Assembly: GCF_002216145.1 (NCBI RefSeq)
Contig: NZ_CP022278.1
Coordinates: 992,001 to 1,056,000 of the forward strand
Direction: 5' to 3'
DNA length: 64,000 nt
Source of the DNA: Neisseria chenwenguii
Lineage (GTDB): Bacteria; Pseudomonadota; Gammaproteobacteria; Burkholderiales; Neisseriaceae
Part shown: positions 32,689 through 41,716 of the stretch, one piece after another
Position numbering within the stretch: the first letter of the stretch is position 1
Layout of the letters: each line of letters starts with the position of its first letter
Made by a program: the position numbers and the translations under genes
Notes under the pieces: model-generated
What the model was told of the DNA's origin: nothing
Database searches by the model: none
Seen by the model: only the letters and a program-made list of their open reading frames with translations

Positions 32689-34335
32689 TCAATGTTTCCC
32701 CGAACGCCAAATCGACCAGATGATCCAAATGCTGTTGGCAAAGGCGATTAGATAGCCGATGAAGCCGATGAATTTCGGGCCGGTGTCTATGCTCATGACG
32801 ATGGACGAGCCGATAATCAGGGCGGCGGTGACGATGCCCATGGTGAGGCGGTTGGTGGCGCGGTCGATTTGGTGGCTGAGCTGGTCGAAGCGTTTGAAAT
32901 CGAGGGTCACGCCCATCTGCCCTTTTTGCAGGCGGCGGCTGAGGCGGAACAGGTTTTGCGGCAGTTCGTCGGCGGCCTGCAAAAGGGTTTGCAGGTGCAT
33001 TTTGCTTTTGCGCAGGATGTGTTCGGGCGCGGCGCGTTCTTTAAAGGCGGTGGCGACGATGAGTTTGGCACGTTCTAAAAGTTCGGTTTGTCCGTCGAGC
33101 CGTTTGACGACGCCTTCGAGGGTAATCAGGGTTTTGAACAGCATGACGAGGTCGCCCGGCAGGGTCAGGGCGTGGCTGCGCATGATTTGGGTGATGTCGT
33201 TGATGACTTGGCTGATGCGCAGGTCGCGGATCGGGGTGTGTTCGTAGTTGAGCAGCATTTCCAAAACGTCGGCGCCGAGCAGGTTCTCGTCGGGCAGATC
33301 GCCCTGCGCCCAGTTGCTCAAGACGTATTGCATGGTGAACTGGTCTTTGCGGGTCAGAGCGTTGATGAGGTCGATGATTTCGCGGCGGCGGGTGGCGGAA
33401 AGGTGGCCGACGAGGCCGAAGTCGATAAAGGTGATGCGGCCGTCTGAATTGATAAAGATGTTGCCCGGATGGGGATCGGCGTGAAAAAAACCTTGCTGTA
33501 AAATCATGGTAAACAGGGTATCGGTAATCCGCGCGGCCAGTTTAGCGCGCATTTCGGGCGCGAGGCTTTCGATGTCGGTGTTTTTCAGAAGGGTGTCGGT
33601 AATCTGCTCTTGAACGAGAATCTGGCGGTTGGAAATTTCGGGGTAAACGCGCGGAATATGGATAAATTCGTGATTCTCAAAGGTTTTGCCGAAACGCTGC
33701 ATATAGCGCAGTTCGACCGACAAATCGGTTTCTTTCGCCAGCGAACGGGCAAAATACTGCACCATCTGCGAGGGCTGGTAACGGCGTGTTTCGGGGATTT
33801 CGGATTCGATGAGGTTGGCCAGATGGTTCAAAATCCGCAAATCGGCCTGAATCACGGGCTCGATGTCGGGGCGTTTGATTTTCACCGCCACCGTTTCGCC
33901 GCTGGACAACACGGCCTGATGCACCTGCGCAATCGACGCGCTGCCGATGGGCACGGGATCTATGCTTCTGAATACTTCGCCAACCGGCCGGCCGAGCTGA
34001 AACTCGATTAAGCTGCGGATGTTGTCCACCGGAATCGGTGCAACATTGCTTTGCAGCCGCTCGAATTCCTCAATCCACTCCGAGCCGAAAATGTCCACCC
34101 GCGTCGACAACACCTGCCCGAGTTTGACAAACGTCGGCCCCAGCTCTTCAAACGCCATGCGGAAACGGCGCGGCGTGCTCAAATAACGGCTGTTTGGCTC
34201 GGCATCATCGCTGTCGCTCTGATGGCTCAATTTGATGCGCTGCACAAAGCCGCCCAAGCCGTGTTTGGTCAGGATAGTAATAATTTCGCGCATCCGCGAA
34301 ATATCGCGCATCGCCAGCAGAGTCGGAATCATCAT
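32689..34335 (-). CDS. ubiB: Ubiquinone biosynthesis atypical kinase UbiB
   Basis: A 548-aa ADCK/ABC1-family protein needed for ubiquinone synthesis. It has the KxGQ motif PTFVKLGQVLSTR (about 66-78), the Ala/Lys pair VAVKIKRP, the catalytic FFHADPHPGNIF (about 292-303) and the metal-binding FIDFGLVG, plus two C-terminal membrane helices (MGIVTAALIIGSSIVMS and FIGYLIAFANSIWIIW). The length is normal. It is a single gene, convergent with rmuC. Confidence 0.94.
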   Translation of the reverse strand: MMIPTLLAMRDISRMREIITILTKHGLGGFVQRIKLSHQSDSDDAEPNSRYLSTPRRFRMAFEELGPTFVKLGQVLSTRVDIFGSEWIEEFERLQSNVAPIPVDNIRSLIEFQLGRPVGEVFRSIDPVPIGSASIAQVHQAVLSSGETVAVKIKRPDIEPVIQADLRILNHLANLIESEIPETRRYQPSQMVQYFARSLAKETDLSVELRYMQRFGKTFENHEFIHIPRVYPEISNRQILVQEQITDTLLKNTDIESLAPEMRAKLAARITDTLFTMILQQGFFHADPHPGNIFINSDGRITFIDFGLVGHLSATRRREIIDLINALTRKDQFTMQYVLSNWAQGDLPDENLLGADVLEMLLNYEHTPIRDLRISQVINDITQIMRSHALTLPGDLVMLFKTLITLEGVVKRLDGQTELLERAKLIVATAFKERAAPEHILRKSKMHLQTLLQAADELPQNLFRLSRRLQKGQMGVTLDFKRFDQLSHQIDRATNRLTMGIVTAALIIGSSIVMSIDTGPKFIGFIGYLIAFANSIWIIWSIWRSGKH

Positions 34336-34566
34336 CGGATTTTGGCTTCACAAAGGTTGTTTGGAAACAAGATTTTAACGCAATATAACTTTTACTTTTT
34401 TGCCAAGTATCTGATTATTTAATACAATCTGTTCAGACCTTATCTTTCGGGCGCCCCTTTCAAACCGCGCCGCCGCTCCAAGCCGTCCGGCTTCGGAAGT
34501 TCAAAGCAGAATAACATAAATAGCAGACGGCTTGCAGGCCGTCTGAAAACGGAAGCAAAAACAACA

Positions 34567-35229
34567 ATGAAATGTTTCAAACAACTGACCGCAGCGTGGG
34601 CAGCCGCCTTTCTGCTGCTGACCGCCGGCGCAAACGCCCGCGCCGATGACTTGGAAACACTGGTCACGACACGCCAGCAGATTCTGAACCAGTTCGGCAG
34701 CAACAGCAGCCCTGCCGCGCGTACCGTCGTACCGAGTGCCCCTGCTGCGCCTGCAATTTCCCGACCGACCGCGCCCGCCGCCAGCTACATTCCCACCAAC
34801 TCCGCACAAGGCGCGCGCGCAGCCGGCAGCACCAACGACCTCATCCGCAGCGCCATGGGTTTGCTCGGCATCGCCTACCGCTACGGCGGTACCTCCGTGC
34901 GTACCGGCTTCGACTGCAGCGGCTTCATGCAGCACATCTTCCGCCGCAGCCTCGGTGTCAACCTGCCGCGCACCTCTGCCCAGCAGGCAAAAATGGGCTA
35001 CCACATCAACCGCAGCGAGCTTCAGGCCGGCGACATGGTTTTCTTCCGCACCCGCGGGCGCGGCCGCATTTCCCACGTCGGCCTCTACATCGGCAACAAC
35101 CGCTTCATCCACGCCCCGCGTACCGGCAAGCGCATCGAAATCACCAGCCTCGGCAACCGTTATTGGAATGCAAAATACGCATTTGCCCGCCGCGTGAAAC
35201 GCAACGACCCGTCGCGCTATCTGAACTAG
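34567..35229 (+). CDS. NlpC/P60 (C40) peptidoglycan endopeptidase
   Basis: A 220-aa exported hydrolase. It has a signal peptide (LTAAWAAAFLLLTAGANARA), a Pro/Ala/Ser-rich linker (about 50-90) and then an NlpC/P60 domain (about 95-210). The catalytic Cys is in TGFDCSGFMQHIF, the His in RISHVGLYIGNNRF, and the third residue follows in FIHAPRTGKRIEI. It cuts peptide stems in the cell wall. A DUS precedes the gene. It is 13 nt upstream of the 72-aa gene. Confidence 0.92.
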   Translation: MKCFKQLTAAWAAAFLLLTAGANARADDLETLVTTRQQILNQFGSNSSPAARTVVPSAPAAPAISRPTAPAASYIPTNSAQGARAAGSTNDLIRSAMGLLGIAYRYGGTSVRTGFDCSGFMQHIFRRSLGVNLPRTSAQQAKMGYHINRSELQAGDMVFFRTRGRGRISHVGLYIGNNRFIHAPRTGKRIEITSLGNRYWNAKYAFARRVKRNDPSRYLN

Positions 35230-35242
35230 GCGGAGCCGCACG

Positions 35243-35461
35243 ATGCCAATGCCCGAAATGCCGAAATGGTACGGCGACGACGGTCAGATTGTTTCCTGCA
35301 CCGAAAAAGTCAAAGTCATGACCGAAAACATGACCGAACTCTACCAGCTCGCCCAAGACGCCTTCGAAGACGCCCTCCTCATGGGCTGCGGCGAAGCGCA
35401 ATTGCGCGAATACCTGAAAACGCTGGTCGAAGGTGTGGAAAACCCTTACTGCAAGCGTTAA
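35243..35461 (+). CDS. Hypothetical 72-aa protein
   Basis: It begins MPMPEMPKWYGDDGQIVSCT and is acidic, with helices ending LVEGVENPYCKR and three Cys. It follows the NlpC/P60 gene by 13 nt with GGCGGAGCCGCACG before the ATG, so they are probably cotranscribed. The composition and codon use look genuine. I do not recognise a domain; small neisserial proteins of this type are usually only called conserved hypothetical. Confidence 0.7.
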   Translation: MPMPEMPKWYGDDGQIVSCTEKVKVMTENMTELYQLAQDAFEDALLMGCGEAQLREYLKTLVEGVENPYCKR

Positions 35462-35480
35462 ATATTCTTTGCATTAAAAA

Positions 35481-35526
35481 CAGGCCGTCTGAAAAAATGT
35501 TGGAAAACGGCTTTTCAGACGGCCTG
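35481..35526 (+). terminator. Inverted-DUS terminator
   Basis: CAGGCCGTCTGAAAA pairs with TTTTCAGACGGCCTG around a 16-nt loop. It follows the 72-aa gene. Confidence 0.7.
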
Positions 35527-35654
35527 AAGTTTTTTAAGAATCAAAACCGTTGCAAGAAACAATACTGCCGGCCAAAGGCTGAGACCGTTGCAAAAATCAA
35601 ATAAGGCCGTCTGAAACTCCGACTGCGCTCAGCTCAAGAACTTTCACGGACGTT

Positions 35655-35745
35655 ATTCCCGAGCAGCCGGGAATGACGGCGGTTAAGAGGTTAACCGTTT
35701 CAGACGGCCTTTAGGCGGACGTTTCTGATTTTTGCAAAAGTCTCA
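35655..35745. repeat. Copy B (inverted) of the dRS3-ending intergenic repeat
   Basis: It begins with dRS3 ATTCCCGAGCAGCCGGGAAT (35655-35674) and, read on the minus strand from 35745, gives GAGACTTTTGCAAAAATCAG, a DUS and GAAACGGTTAAC. It is an inverted match to 37121-37210, and the pair flanks asd. The rest of 35527-35903 has only DUS copies and the asd promoter region. Confidence 0.75.
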
Positions 35746-35903
35746 TGCCGTCTGCCCCCCGCCACCCAAACTTTCAGACGGCCTCCCCGCCCGCCCAAAC
35801 ACTGTAACCCCAAAAAAAACTTTACATTTTCCCCATACGGCGTTAAAACACTTTTTTCATTTTCATCTTAATTTTGTCAACAATTTCCCCCAGGAGCACA
35901 ACA

Positions 35904-37016
35904 ATGAAAGTAGGTTTCGTCGGCTGGCGCGGCATGGTCGGTTCGGTATTGATGCAGCGTATGCAGGAAGAAAACGATTTCGTCCATATCCCCGAAGCGT
36001 ATTTCTTCACAACCTCCAACGCAGGCGGCGCGGCGCCCGATTTCGGTCAGGCCGCCAAAACCCTGCTGGACGCCTCCGACATCGTCGAGTTGTCCAAAAT
36101 GGACATCATCGTCACCTGTCAGGGCGGCGACTACACCAAATCCGTGTTCCAACCCCTGCGCGATTCCGGCTGGAACGGCTACTGGATTGACGCCGCCTCC
36201 TCGCTGCGCATGGCCGACGATGCGATTATCGTGCTCGACCCCGTCAACCGCAACGTCATCGACAGCGGCCTGAAAAACGGCGTGAAAAACTACATCGGCG
36301 GCAACTGTACCGTTTCATTGATGCTGATGGCTTTGGGCGGCCTGTTCCAAAACGACTTGGTCGAATGGGCAACCAGCATGACCTACCAAGCCGCATCCGG
36401 TGCAGGTGCGAAAAATATGCGCGAACTCATCAGCGGCATGGGCGCGATTCACGCGCAAGTCGCCGGCGAACTGGCTGATCCCGCCAGCGCGATTCTCGAC
36501 ATTGACCGCAAAGTTTCCGATTTCCTGCGCAGCGACGGCTACCCCAAAGCCAACTTCGGCGTACCGCTCGCTGGCAGCCTGATTCCGTGGATCGACGTGG
36601 ATTTGGGCAACGGCCAGTCTAAAGAAGAATGGAAAGGCGGCGTCGAAACCAACAAAATCCTCGGCCGCAGCAACCCTGTCGTCATCGACGGCCTGTGCGT
36701 CCGCATCGGCTCCATGCGCTGCCACAGCCAGGCGCTGACACTGAAACTGAAAAAAGACCTGCCCGTCTCCGAAATCAAAGCCATTCTGGCAGGCGCGAAC
36801 GACTGGGTAAAAGTCGTTCCCAACGAAAAAGAAGCCAGCATCCACGACCTGACGCCCGCCGCCGTTACCGGCACGCTGACCGTTCCCGTCGGCCGCATCC
36901 GCAAGCTGGGCATGGGCGGCGAATACATCAGCGCGTTCACCGTCGGTGACCAACTCCTCTGGGGCGCCGCCGAACCGCTGCGCCGCGTTTTACGCATCAT
37001 CTTGGGCAGCCTGTAA
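35904..37016 (+). CDS. asd: Aspartate-semialdehyde dehydrogenase
   Basis: A 370-aa NADPH enzyme at the branch to lysine/diaminopimelate, threonine and methionine, and so needed for cell wall synthesis. The start at 35904 follows CCAGGAGCACAACA; ten in-frame codons upstream are not part of the family. It starts [20 protein letters not shown] and has the catalytic Cys in [15 protein letters not shown] (about 134), [14 protein letters not shown] and [14 protein letters not shown]. The length matches the gamma/beta-proteobacterial type. Confidence 0.96.
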   Translation: MKVGFVGWRGMVGSVLMQRMQEENDFVHIPEAYFFTTSNAGGAAPDFGQAAKTLLDASDIVELSKMDIIVTCQGGDYTKSVFQPLRDSGWNGYWIDAASSLRMADDAIIVLDPVNRNVIDSGLKNGVKNYIGGNCTVSLMLMALGGLFQNDLVEWATSMTYQAASGAGAKNMRELISGMGAIHAQVAGELADPASAILDIDRKVSDFLRSDGYPKANFGVPLAGSLIPWIDVDLGNGQSKEEWKGGVETNKILGRSNPVVIDGLCVRIGSMRCHSQALTLKLKKDLPVSEIKAILAGANDWVKVVPNEKEASIHDLTPAAVTGTLTVPVGRIRKLGMGGEYISAFTVGDQLLWGAAEPLRRVLRIILGSL

Positions 37017-37039
37017 AGCGGCGGTTTGGGAAACAGAAA

Positions 37040-37068
37040 AAGCAACGGTTTGGGCCGTTGCTTTTTTT
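37040..37068 (+). terminator. Intrinsic terminator of asd
   Basis: GCAACGG (37042-37048) pairs with CCGTTGC (37055-37061) and is followed by seven T. Unlike most units here it does not use a DUS. Confidence 0.85.
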
Positions 37069-37120
37069 ACGGACTTTTTGAATGCCGACGAAAATCTTTC
37101 GGAAAAATTTTCAGACGGCC

Positions 37121-37289
37121 TGAGACTTTGCAAAAATAAGAAACGTCTGCCTAAAGGCCGTCTGAAACGGTTAATTACTCAACCGGCGTCATTCCCGAGC
37201 AGGCGGGAATCCACGGTCAAAACAGGCAATATCTTGTTTTAAAATTAAATTCCCGAAAATTAAACATGGATTTCCGCCTGCTCGGGAAT
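37121..37289. repeat. Copy C of the intergenic repeat, bounded by two dRS3 sites
   Basis: GAGACTTTGCAAAAATAAG, a DUS, GAAACGGTTAAT and dRS3 ATTCCCGAGCAGGCGGGAAT (37191-37210) are followed by about 60 bp and an inverted dRS3 with one change (37270-37289). The arrangement matches neisserial intergenic mosaic elements. Confidence 0.8.
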
Positions 37290-37385
37290 GACATCCGTAA
37301 AAGTGCTTGCACTGAGCGTAGTCAAAGTATCAGACGGCCTTTTTGATTTTGCAACGGTCTTTACCCAAAACCGGTGTTGAAAACG

Positions 37386-37419
37386 AAAAGCCGTCTGAAT
37401 TATATTTCAGACGGCTTTT
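37386..37419 (-). terminator. Inverted-DUS terminator of sspB
   Basis: AAAAGCCGTCTGAA pairs with TTCAGACGGCTTTT around six bases, five nt after the sspB stop. Confidence 0.8.
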
Positions 37420-37423
37420 CGAT

Positions 37424-37837
37424 TTATTTCACCAGTTTCAAACCTTTTTTCGGCTTCGCAGCTTCGGCAGGTTTATCCGCTGCGGCCTGCGGTTTGTCTG
37501 CTTGCGTGTCCGTATTTTCAGGCTGATAAGGTTCGACTTCAAAACCCATGCCCTCGCCGCTTTCGCGCCCGAAAATGCTGATAACGTGGCCGACGGGAAT
37601 CCAAATATCGTGGGCAACGCCGCTGAAACGGGCGGAAAAATGTACCCATTCGTCGTCTATGCTCAGGTTGTGGCTGGCGGTTTGGCCGATGTTCAACACA
37701 ATTTCGTTGTCGCGCACATATTGCGCGGGCACACGGGTGTGTTCGTTGACCCAAACGACGATATGCGGCGTTTGGTTGTTGTCCAAACACCATTCGTAAA
37801 GGGCACGGAGCAGATAGGGCTTGGTACTGGCGGTCAT
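37424..37837 (-). CDS. sspB: ClpXP protease specificity-enhancing factor SspB
   Basis: A 137-aa adaptor that brings ssrA-tagged peptides to ClpXP. The folded domain (about 1-105) starts MTASTKPYLLRALYEWCLDN, with TPHIVVWVNEHTRVPAQYV and SARFSGVAHDIWIPVGHV. A flexible Ala/Lys/Pro tail follows, and the C-terminal ClpX-binding peptide is GLKLVK. It lies 19 nt downstream of sspA, the standard sspA-sspB operon. Confidence 0.94.
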   Translation of the reverse strand: MTASTKPYLLRALYEWCLDNNQTPHIVVWVNEHTRVPAQYVRDNEIVLNIGQTASHNLSIDDEWVHFSARFSGVAHDIWIPVGHVISIFGRESGEGMGFEVEPYQPENTDTQADKPQAAADKPAEAAKPKKGLKLVK

Positions 37838-37856
37838 CGGTTTTCCTTTCGGCGGT

Positions 37857-38462
37857 TTAGCGGCGCATGGCTTTTTCGGCCGGCGTCAGGGCTTCGATGA
37901 AGGCTTCGCGCTGGAAAATACGTTCGGCGTATTTCAAAATCGGCGCGGCGGATTTGCCCAGCTTGATGTCGTAGTGGTCCAAACGCCACAGCAGCGGCGA
38001 CAGGGCAACGTCGATCATGGAGAAATCGTCGCCCAAGATATATTTGTTTTTGGTGAACGCGGGGGCGAGCATGGTCAGGCCGTTGGCGATGGCTTCGCGG
38101 GCTTTGGACTGCTCTTTGTTGGTTGCGGCGGGGTTTTCCATAATCTGCACCAGGCTGAACAGCTCTTTTTCCATGCGGTGCAACACCAAACGGCCGCGCC
38201 CGCGCATAACGGGATCACCCGGCATCAGCTGCGGGTGGGGGAAACGTTCGTCGATGTATTCGTTGATGATGTTGGATTCGTAGAGAATCAAATCGCGCTC
38301 AACCAAAACCGGCACTTGGTTGTAGGGGTTCATCACCGCCAAATCTTCGGGTTTGTTGAAAACGTCGATATCTTTGATTTCAAAGTCCATACCTTTTTCA
38401 AACAAGACAAAACGGCAGCGTTGGCTGAACGGGCAGGTAATGCCCGAATATAAAGTCATCAT
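37857..38462 (-). CDS. sspA: Stringent starvation protein A (GST-fold RNA polymerase-associated)
   Basis: A 201-aa protein with a thioredoxin-like N-terminal domain (MMTLYSGITCPFSQRCRFVL) and an all-helical GST C-domain (DDFSMIDVALSPLLWRLDHY). The motif YNQVPVLVERDLILYESNII is typical of SspA. SspA binds RNA polymerase and modulates stress transcription; the neisserial protein has also been linked to virulence traits. The start follows AAAGGAGCAAAATAAC. A long-loop DUS pair (38482-38527) lies upstream. Confidence 0.94.
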   Translation of the reverse strand: MMTLYSGITCPFSQRCRFVLFEKGMDFEIKDIDVFNKPEDLAVMNPYNQVPVLVERDLILYESNIINEYIDERFPHPQLMPGDPVMRGRGRLVLHRMEKELFSLVQIMENPAATNKEQSKAREAIANGLTMLAPAFTKNKYILGDDFSMIDVALSPLLWRLDHYDIKLGKSAAPILKYAERIFQREAFIEALTPAEKAMRR

Positions 38463-38637
38463 GTTATTTTGCTCCTTTGATGCCGTCTGAAAAACGCTTA
38501 CCGGACACTATCGGGTTTTCAGACGGCCTATATAAAAACTCAATTGTGAAATTATATCCGATTGCGTACTTTTAATCCACAAAATCAGTGCAACATGTTG
38601 TTTATAAATATCATTTCCAGAGGTTTGCCCAATTCCC

Positions 38638-39108
38638 CTACTCCCGATGATACGGATGATTATGCAGAATCGACACGGCGCGGTAGAGCTGTTCGGTCAG
38701 GAGCACGCGCACCATGCCGTGCGGCAGGGTCAGGCTGGAGAGACGCAGCATCAGGTGGGCTTTCTGCTTGAGCGCGTCGGTCATGCCGTCGGCACCACCG
38801 ATGACGAAGCAGACGTGTTCGCCGTTTTGCTGCCATTGTTGCAGGTGGGCAGCCAACTCGACCGATGTCGGGGCTTTGCCGCGTTCGTCGAGCACGACCA
38901 GAAACGCGCCCTGCGGAACGGCTTCGAAGATGCGTTTTTCCTCTGCCGCCATACCCTGCGCGGCATTGACGCCGGCGCCGCGTTTTTCGGGTTTGATTTC
39001 TTTGAGGGTGTAGGCGACGTCGCGCCCGAAGCGTTTGGCGTATTCGGCGACGGCTTCGTCGACCCAGCGCGGCATTTTGGTGCCGACGGCCAATACGGTG
39101 ATGTTCAT
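38638..39108 (-). CDS. rlmH: 23S rRNA pseudouridine-1915 N3-methyltransferase
   Basis: A 156-aa SPOUT enzyme. It starts MNITVLAVGTKMPRWVDEAV, has FVIGGADGMTDALKQKA (SAM knot) and ends with LSSLTLPHGMVRVLLTEQLY and HPYHRE. It is the last gene of the nadD-rsfS-rlmH cluster, a widely conserved arrangement. A DUS terminator-like hairpin (39126-39152) lies between it and rsfS. Confidence 0.95.
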   Translation of the reverse strand: MNITVLAVGTKMPRWVDEAVAEYAKRFGRDVAYTLKEIKPEKRGAGVNAAQGMAAEEKRIFEAVPQGAFLVVLDERGKAPTSVELAAHLQQWQQNGEHVCFVIGGADGMTDALKQKAHLMLRLSSLTLPHGMVRVLLTEQLYRAVSILHNHPYHRE

Positions 39109-39125
39109 GTAGGTTCCCGGCGGAA

Positions 39126-39152
39126 AGGCCGTCTGAAAGTTTCAGACGGCCT
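39126..39152 (-). terminator. Inverted-DUS hairpin between rsfS and rlmH
   Basis: AGGCCGTCTGAAA pairs with TTTCAGACGGCCT around a single G. No long T run follows on the minus strand, so readthrough into rlmH is plausible. Confidence 0.55.
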
Positions 39153-39218
39153 GATATTTGCAAAAAATTGAATCAGTCCTGCAAAGGCTTGAACGGCATT
39201 TGCGGGATTGTCGGATCT

Positions 39219-39605
39219 TCAATCCGCCGCGTGCCACGGCTTGGCGGCGCCGGCGTGGAAGCCGGGTTTTTCGCCGCCCCAGAGGGTGTCGATGTCGTAA
39301 AAATCGCGCACGGCAGGGAGCATGACGTGGACGACCAAGTCGCCGGCATCGACCAGCGTCCATTCGCCGCTGTCGCCTTCAGTGCCCAAAATTTCAAAAC
39401 CGGCTTCTTTCAAATCGACGGCGACGTTGTTTGCCAGCGCTTTGACTTGGCGGGTGGAATCGCCGCTGGCGATGACCATGCGGGCAAACAGCGAGGTTTT
39501 GTCTTGGGTTTCCAATACGGAAATGTCTTTGGCTTTGATGTCTTCAAGCGCGTTGACGGCGACTTCGACCATTTTTTGCAGGTCGCTGAGTTCTTGTTCG
39601 TTCAT
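39219..39605 (-). CDS. rsfS: Ribosome silencing factor RsfS
   Basis: A 128-aa protein that binds L14 and blocks subunit joining in starvation. I start it at ATG 39605 (MNEQELSDLQKMVEVAVNAL); ten more in-frame codons upstream are not typical. It has KAKDISVLETQDKTSLFARM, DSGEWTLVDAGDLVVHVMLP and the DIDTLWG segment, all characteristic. A 62-nt gap separates it from nadD upstream. Confidence 0.94.
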   Translation of the reverse strand: MNEQELSDLQKMVEVAVNALEDIKAKDISVLETQDKTSLFARMVIASGDSTRQVKALANNVAVDLKEAGFEILGTEGDSGEWTLVDAGDLVVHVMLPAVRDFYDIDTLWGGEKPGFHAGAAKPWHAAD

Positions 39606-39667
39606 AATGTTTCCAATTGTTTTTTCAGGCGGCATTATAGCTTATCAGGCTGAATTTAAGGTAGTTT

Positions 39668-40285
39668 TCAGACGGCCTGGCGGTAAAGCCCGTGGTTGCG
39701 GATGTAGCGTTCGACCGCCTGCGGAACGAGGCCGTCTGAAAGGCTGCCGTTGCGGATTTGCCTGCGGATTTGGGTGGAGCTGATGTCGATCTGCGGGGTT
39801 TGCAGGATTTTGACGCTGCCGTTTTGCAGGGCTTCGCCGAGCCAGCCGTGCAGCTCGCGCGGCGCTTGGCTGAGACTGCCGCCTTCGCGCATGGCGACGG
39901 CGATATTGGTTTGGCGCACGAGCGTCTGCCATTTTTTCCAAGTGTGCAGCTTCATCAGACTGTCGCTGCCCAGCAGCCACCAAAGCTGCGCCTGCGGAAA
40001 TTGCTGGCGGAAAATCTGAACGGTATCAAAGGTATAAGTCGCACCTTCGCGCACCATATCGCAATCGCTGAGGGCAAAACGCGGCTCGTCGGCGGTGGCC
40101 AGCTCGGTCATGGCAAAACGGTGGCGTGCGGGGGTTCGGGTGGATTGCGTTTTGTGGTAGGGGTCGCCTGCGGGCAGGAAAACGACGGCGTCGAGGCCGG
40201 TTTCGTCGGCAAAGGCGCGGGCGATGTGGAGGTGTCCGTTGTGGGGCGGGTCGAACGTGCCGCCGAAAAGTCCGATATTGTTCAT
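39668..40285 (-). CDS. nadD: Nicotinate-nucleotide adenylyltransferase
   Basis: A 205-aa enzyme that makes deamido-NAD from NaMN and ATP. It has the nucleotidyltransferase motif GGTFDPPHNGHLHIARAF at residues 9-26, WWLLGSDSLMKLHTWKKW, and the ISSTQIRRQIRNG motif near the C-terminus, where a DUS encodes LSDGLVPQ. It is the first gene of the nadD-rsfS-rlmH operon. Confidence 0.95.
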   Translation of the reverse strand: MNNIGLFGGTFDPPHNGHLHIARAFADETGLDAVVFLPAGDPYHKTQSTRTPARHRFAMTELATADEPRFALSDCDMVREGATYTFDTVQIFRQQFPQAQLWWLLGSDSLMKLHTWKKWQTLVRQTNIAVAMREGGSLSQAPRELHGWLGEALQNGSVKILQTPQIDISSTQIRRQIRNGSLSDGLVPQAVERYIRNHGLYRQAV

Positions 40286-40721
40286 GGTGCGCTGCTCGGG
40301 AAAATTTGGGAATTTTTCAGACGGTATGGGATTGAAGCCGTCTGAAACAGTTTCATTATAGCGTTTTCCGCATGCGGCGGGCTTGCTTTGGGGGAGATTC
40401 GTTGCGGGGTTTTGCGGCGGGGTTCAGGCCGTCTGAAAGATTGAGCAAGCCGTAGGTACGGTTAGCCGCCGCAAGCGGCGTAACCGTGCAAACCCGTGCA
40501 AACCGTTCTTTTTTTCAGACGGCATCAACAGGTTTTCCCAAAATCGCGGTGTACGGTTACGCCGCTTGCTGCGGCTAACCGTACCTAGCCAGTCCTCCCA
40601 AACCCATGTTGCATCATTCAAACAGCCGCGTATCGCAAAAAAAGACGCTTTGTAGTCTTGCGGTTACAAACTGAATTAAAGGCGTTACAATCACAAAGTT
40701 AATTTGCAAACAGGCAACGAT
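40286..40721. other. Intergenic region with a 135-bp inverted-repeat element
   Basis: It contains DUS copies at about 40316, 40337, 40427 and 40515. A 35-bp inverted repeat has arms at 40453-40487 and 40553-40587. No gene is supported. The NUDIX gene promoter should lie in 40620-40700. Confidence 0.6.
40453..40587. repeat. Inverted-repeat element with 35-bp arms
   Basis: The arm TAGGTACGGTTAGCCGC... (40453-40487) is the reverse complement of 40553-40587 with one mismatch. Each arm also contains a smaller palindrome (GCCGC-AA-GCGGC type). The 65-bp middle carries a DUS. It has the form of a small non-coding mobile element. Confidence 0.65.
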
Positions 40722-41612
40722 ATGTCCGAACGCCCCCATTTTTCCCAGCCGCTCGACGACGGCATACACGACAGCCTGTGGCAGTGGGCGCAGGAAACCT
40801 ACGGCCTCAAAGGCGTTTGGCAGCCGCTTTGGCTCAACGGCCTGCCTCTAGGCCGTCTGAACGACAAATGGCGCGATTTGCTGTTGCGCGGCTGGCCCGA
40901 TTTTCTGCGCGAAAATTCAGACGGCCTGCATTTAGACGGCAAAAACTGGCGCGAGCTGGGCGAAAACCTGCAACAAACCGCCGCCGGCTGGCGCGACAGC
41001 GGCCTGCTGCCCGGCTGGCGCAACGAACTGTTCGACGTGTACAGCGCCGACGGCCAATCGCTTTTCCCGCTGGAACGCTCGGCCTTCCGCCCGCTCGGAC
41101 TGATGAGCCACGCTGTCCACCTCAACGGCCTCGTCCACAGAGACGGCGAATGGAAGTTTTGGATCGGCCGCCGCAGCCCCGATAAAGCCGTCGCCCCCAA
41201 CCGCTTGGACAATATGGTCGGCGGCGGCATCGCCAGCGGGGAAACCTCGACCAATGCGGTTTTGCGCGAGAGCGAGGAAGAAGCGGGCTTAAACGCCGCC
41301 CTGCTCGGCGGGATGGGCCTGCAAAACAAAATCCGCAGCCTGCGTCCCGTTTCGCGCGGCCTGCACAATGAAGTTCTGCACATTTTCGATGTCGTCCTGC
41401 CCGCAACCGTGCGCCCGAAAAACCGCGACGGCGAAGTGGCGGAATTTATGCTGATGGGCGTGGACGAACTTTTGGCGGCGATGCAGAACTGCGAAATGAT
41501 GCACGACGCGCAACTGGTGACGCTCGACGCGTTCCTGCGCTACGGCCTGCTCGACCCTGACCACGATTTGTCGAAATGGCTGCGGCGGATACGGTTTGAG
41601 GAAGAGGCGTAA
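40722..41612 (+). CDS. NUDIX hydrolase with DUF4743-like N-terminal domain
   Basis: A 296-aa protein. The N-terminal half (about 1-120) resembles the thiamine-pyrophosphokinase-related/DUF4743 region (LFDVYSADGQSLFPLERSAF). The NUDIX box GGGIASGETSTNAVLRESEE plus EAGL lies at about 166-189 and matches GX5EX7REUXEEXGU. I start it at ATG 40722 (MSERPHFSQPLDDGIHDSLW); another ATG lies six codons upstream. Two DUS copies fall inside the coding region. The substrate is unknown; related proteins act on thiamine-type diphosphates. Confidence 0.85.
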   Translation: MSERPHFSQPLDDGIHDSLWQWAQETYGLKGVWQPLWLNGLPLGRLNDKWRDLLLRGWPDFLRENSDGLHLDGKNWRELGENLQQTAAGWRDSGLLPGWRNELFDVYSADGQSLFPLERSAFRPLGLMSHAVHLNGLVHRDGEWKFWIGRRSPDKAVAPNRLDNMVGGGIASGETSTNAVLRESEEEAGLNAALLGGMGLQNKIRSLRPVSRGLHNEVLHIFDVVLPATVRPKNRDGEVAEFMLMGVDELLAAMQNCEMMHDAQLVTLDAFLRYGLLDPDHDLSKWLRRIRFEEEA

Positions 41613-41633
41613 AACAAATGTTGAGGAAACGTT

Positions 41634-41677
41634 GAGGCCATCTGAAAAATGCTTGGTAACGTTTTTCAGACGGCCTC
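41634..41677 (+). terminator. Inverted-DUS terminator of the NUDIX gene
   Basis: GAGGCC(A)TCTGAAAAA pairs with TTTTTCAGACGGCCTC with one mismatch around 12 nt. Confidence 0.65.
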
Positions 41678-41716
41678 TTGCTGTAATTCAAATCACCCAA
41701 TCCGCCAAGCCAAAAT

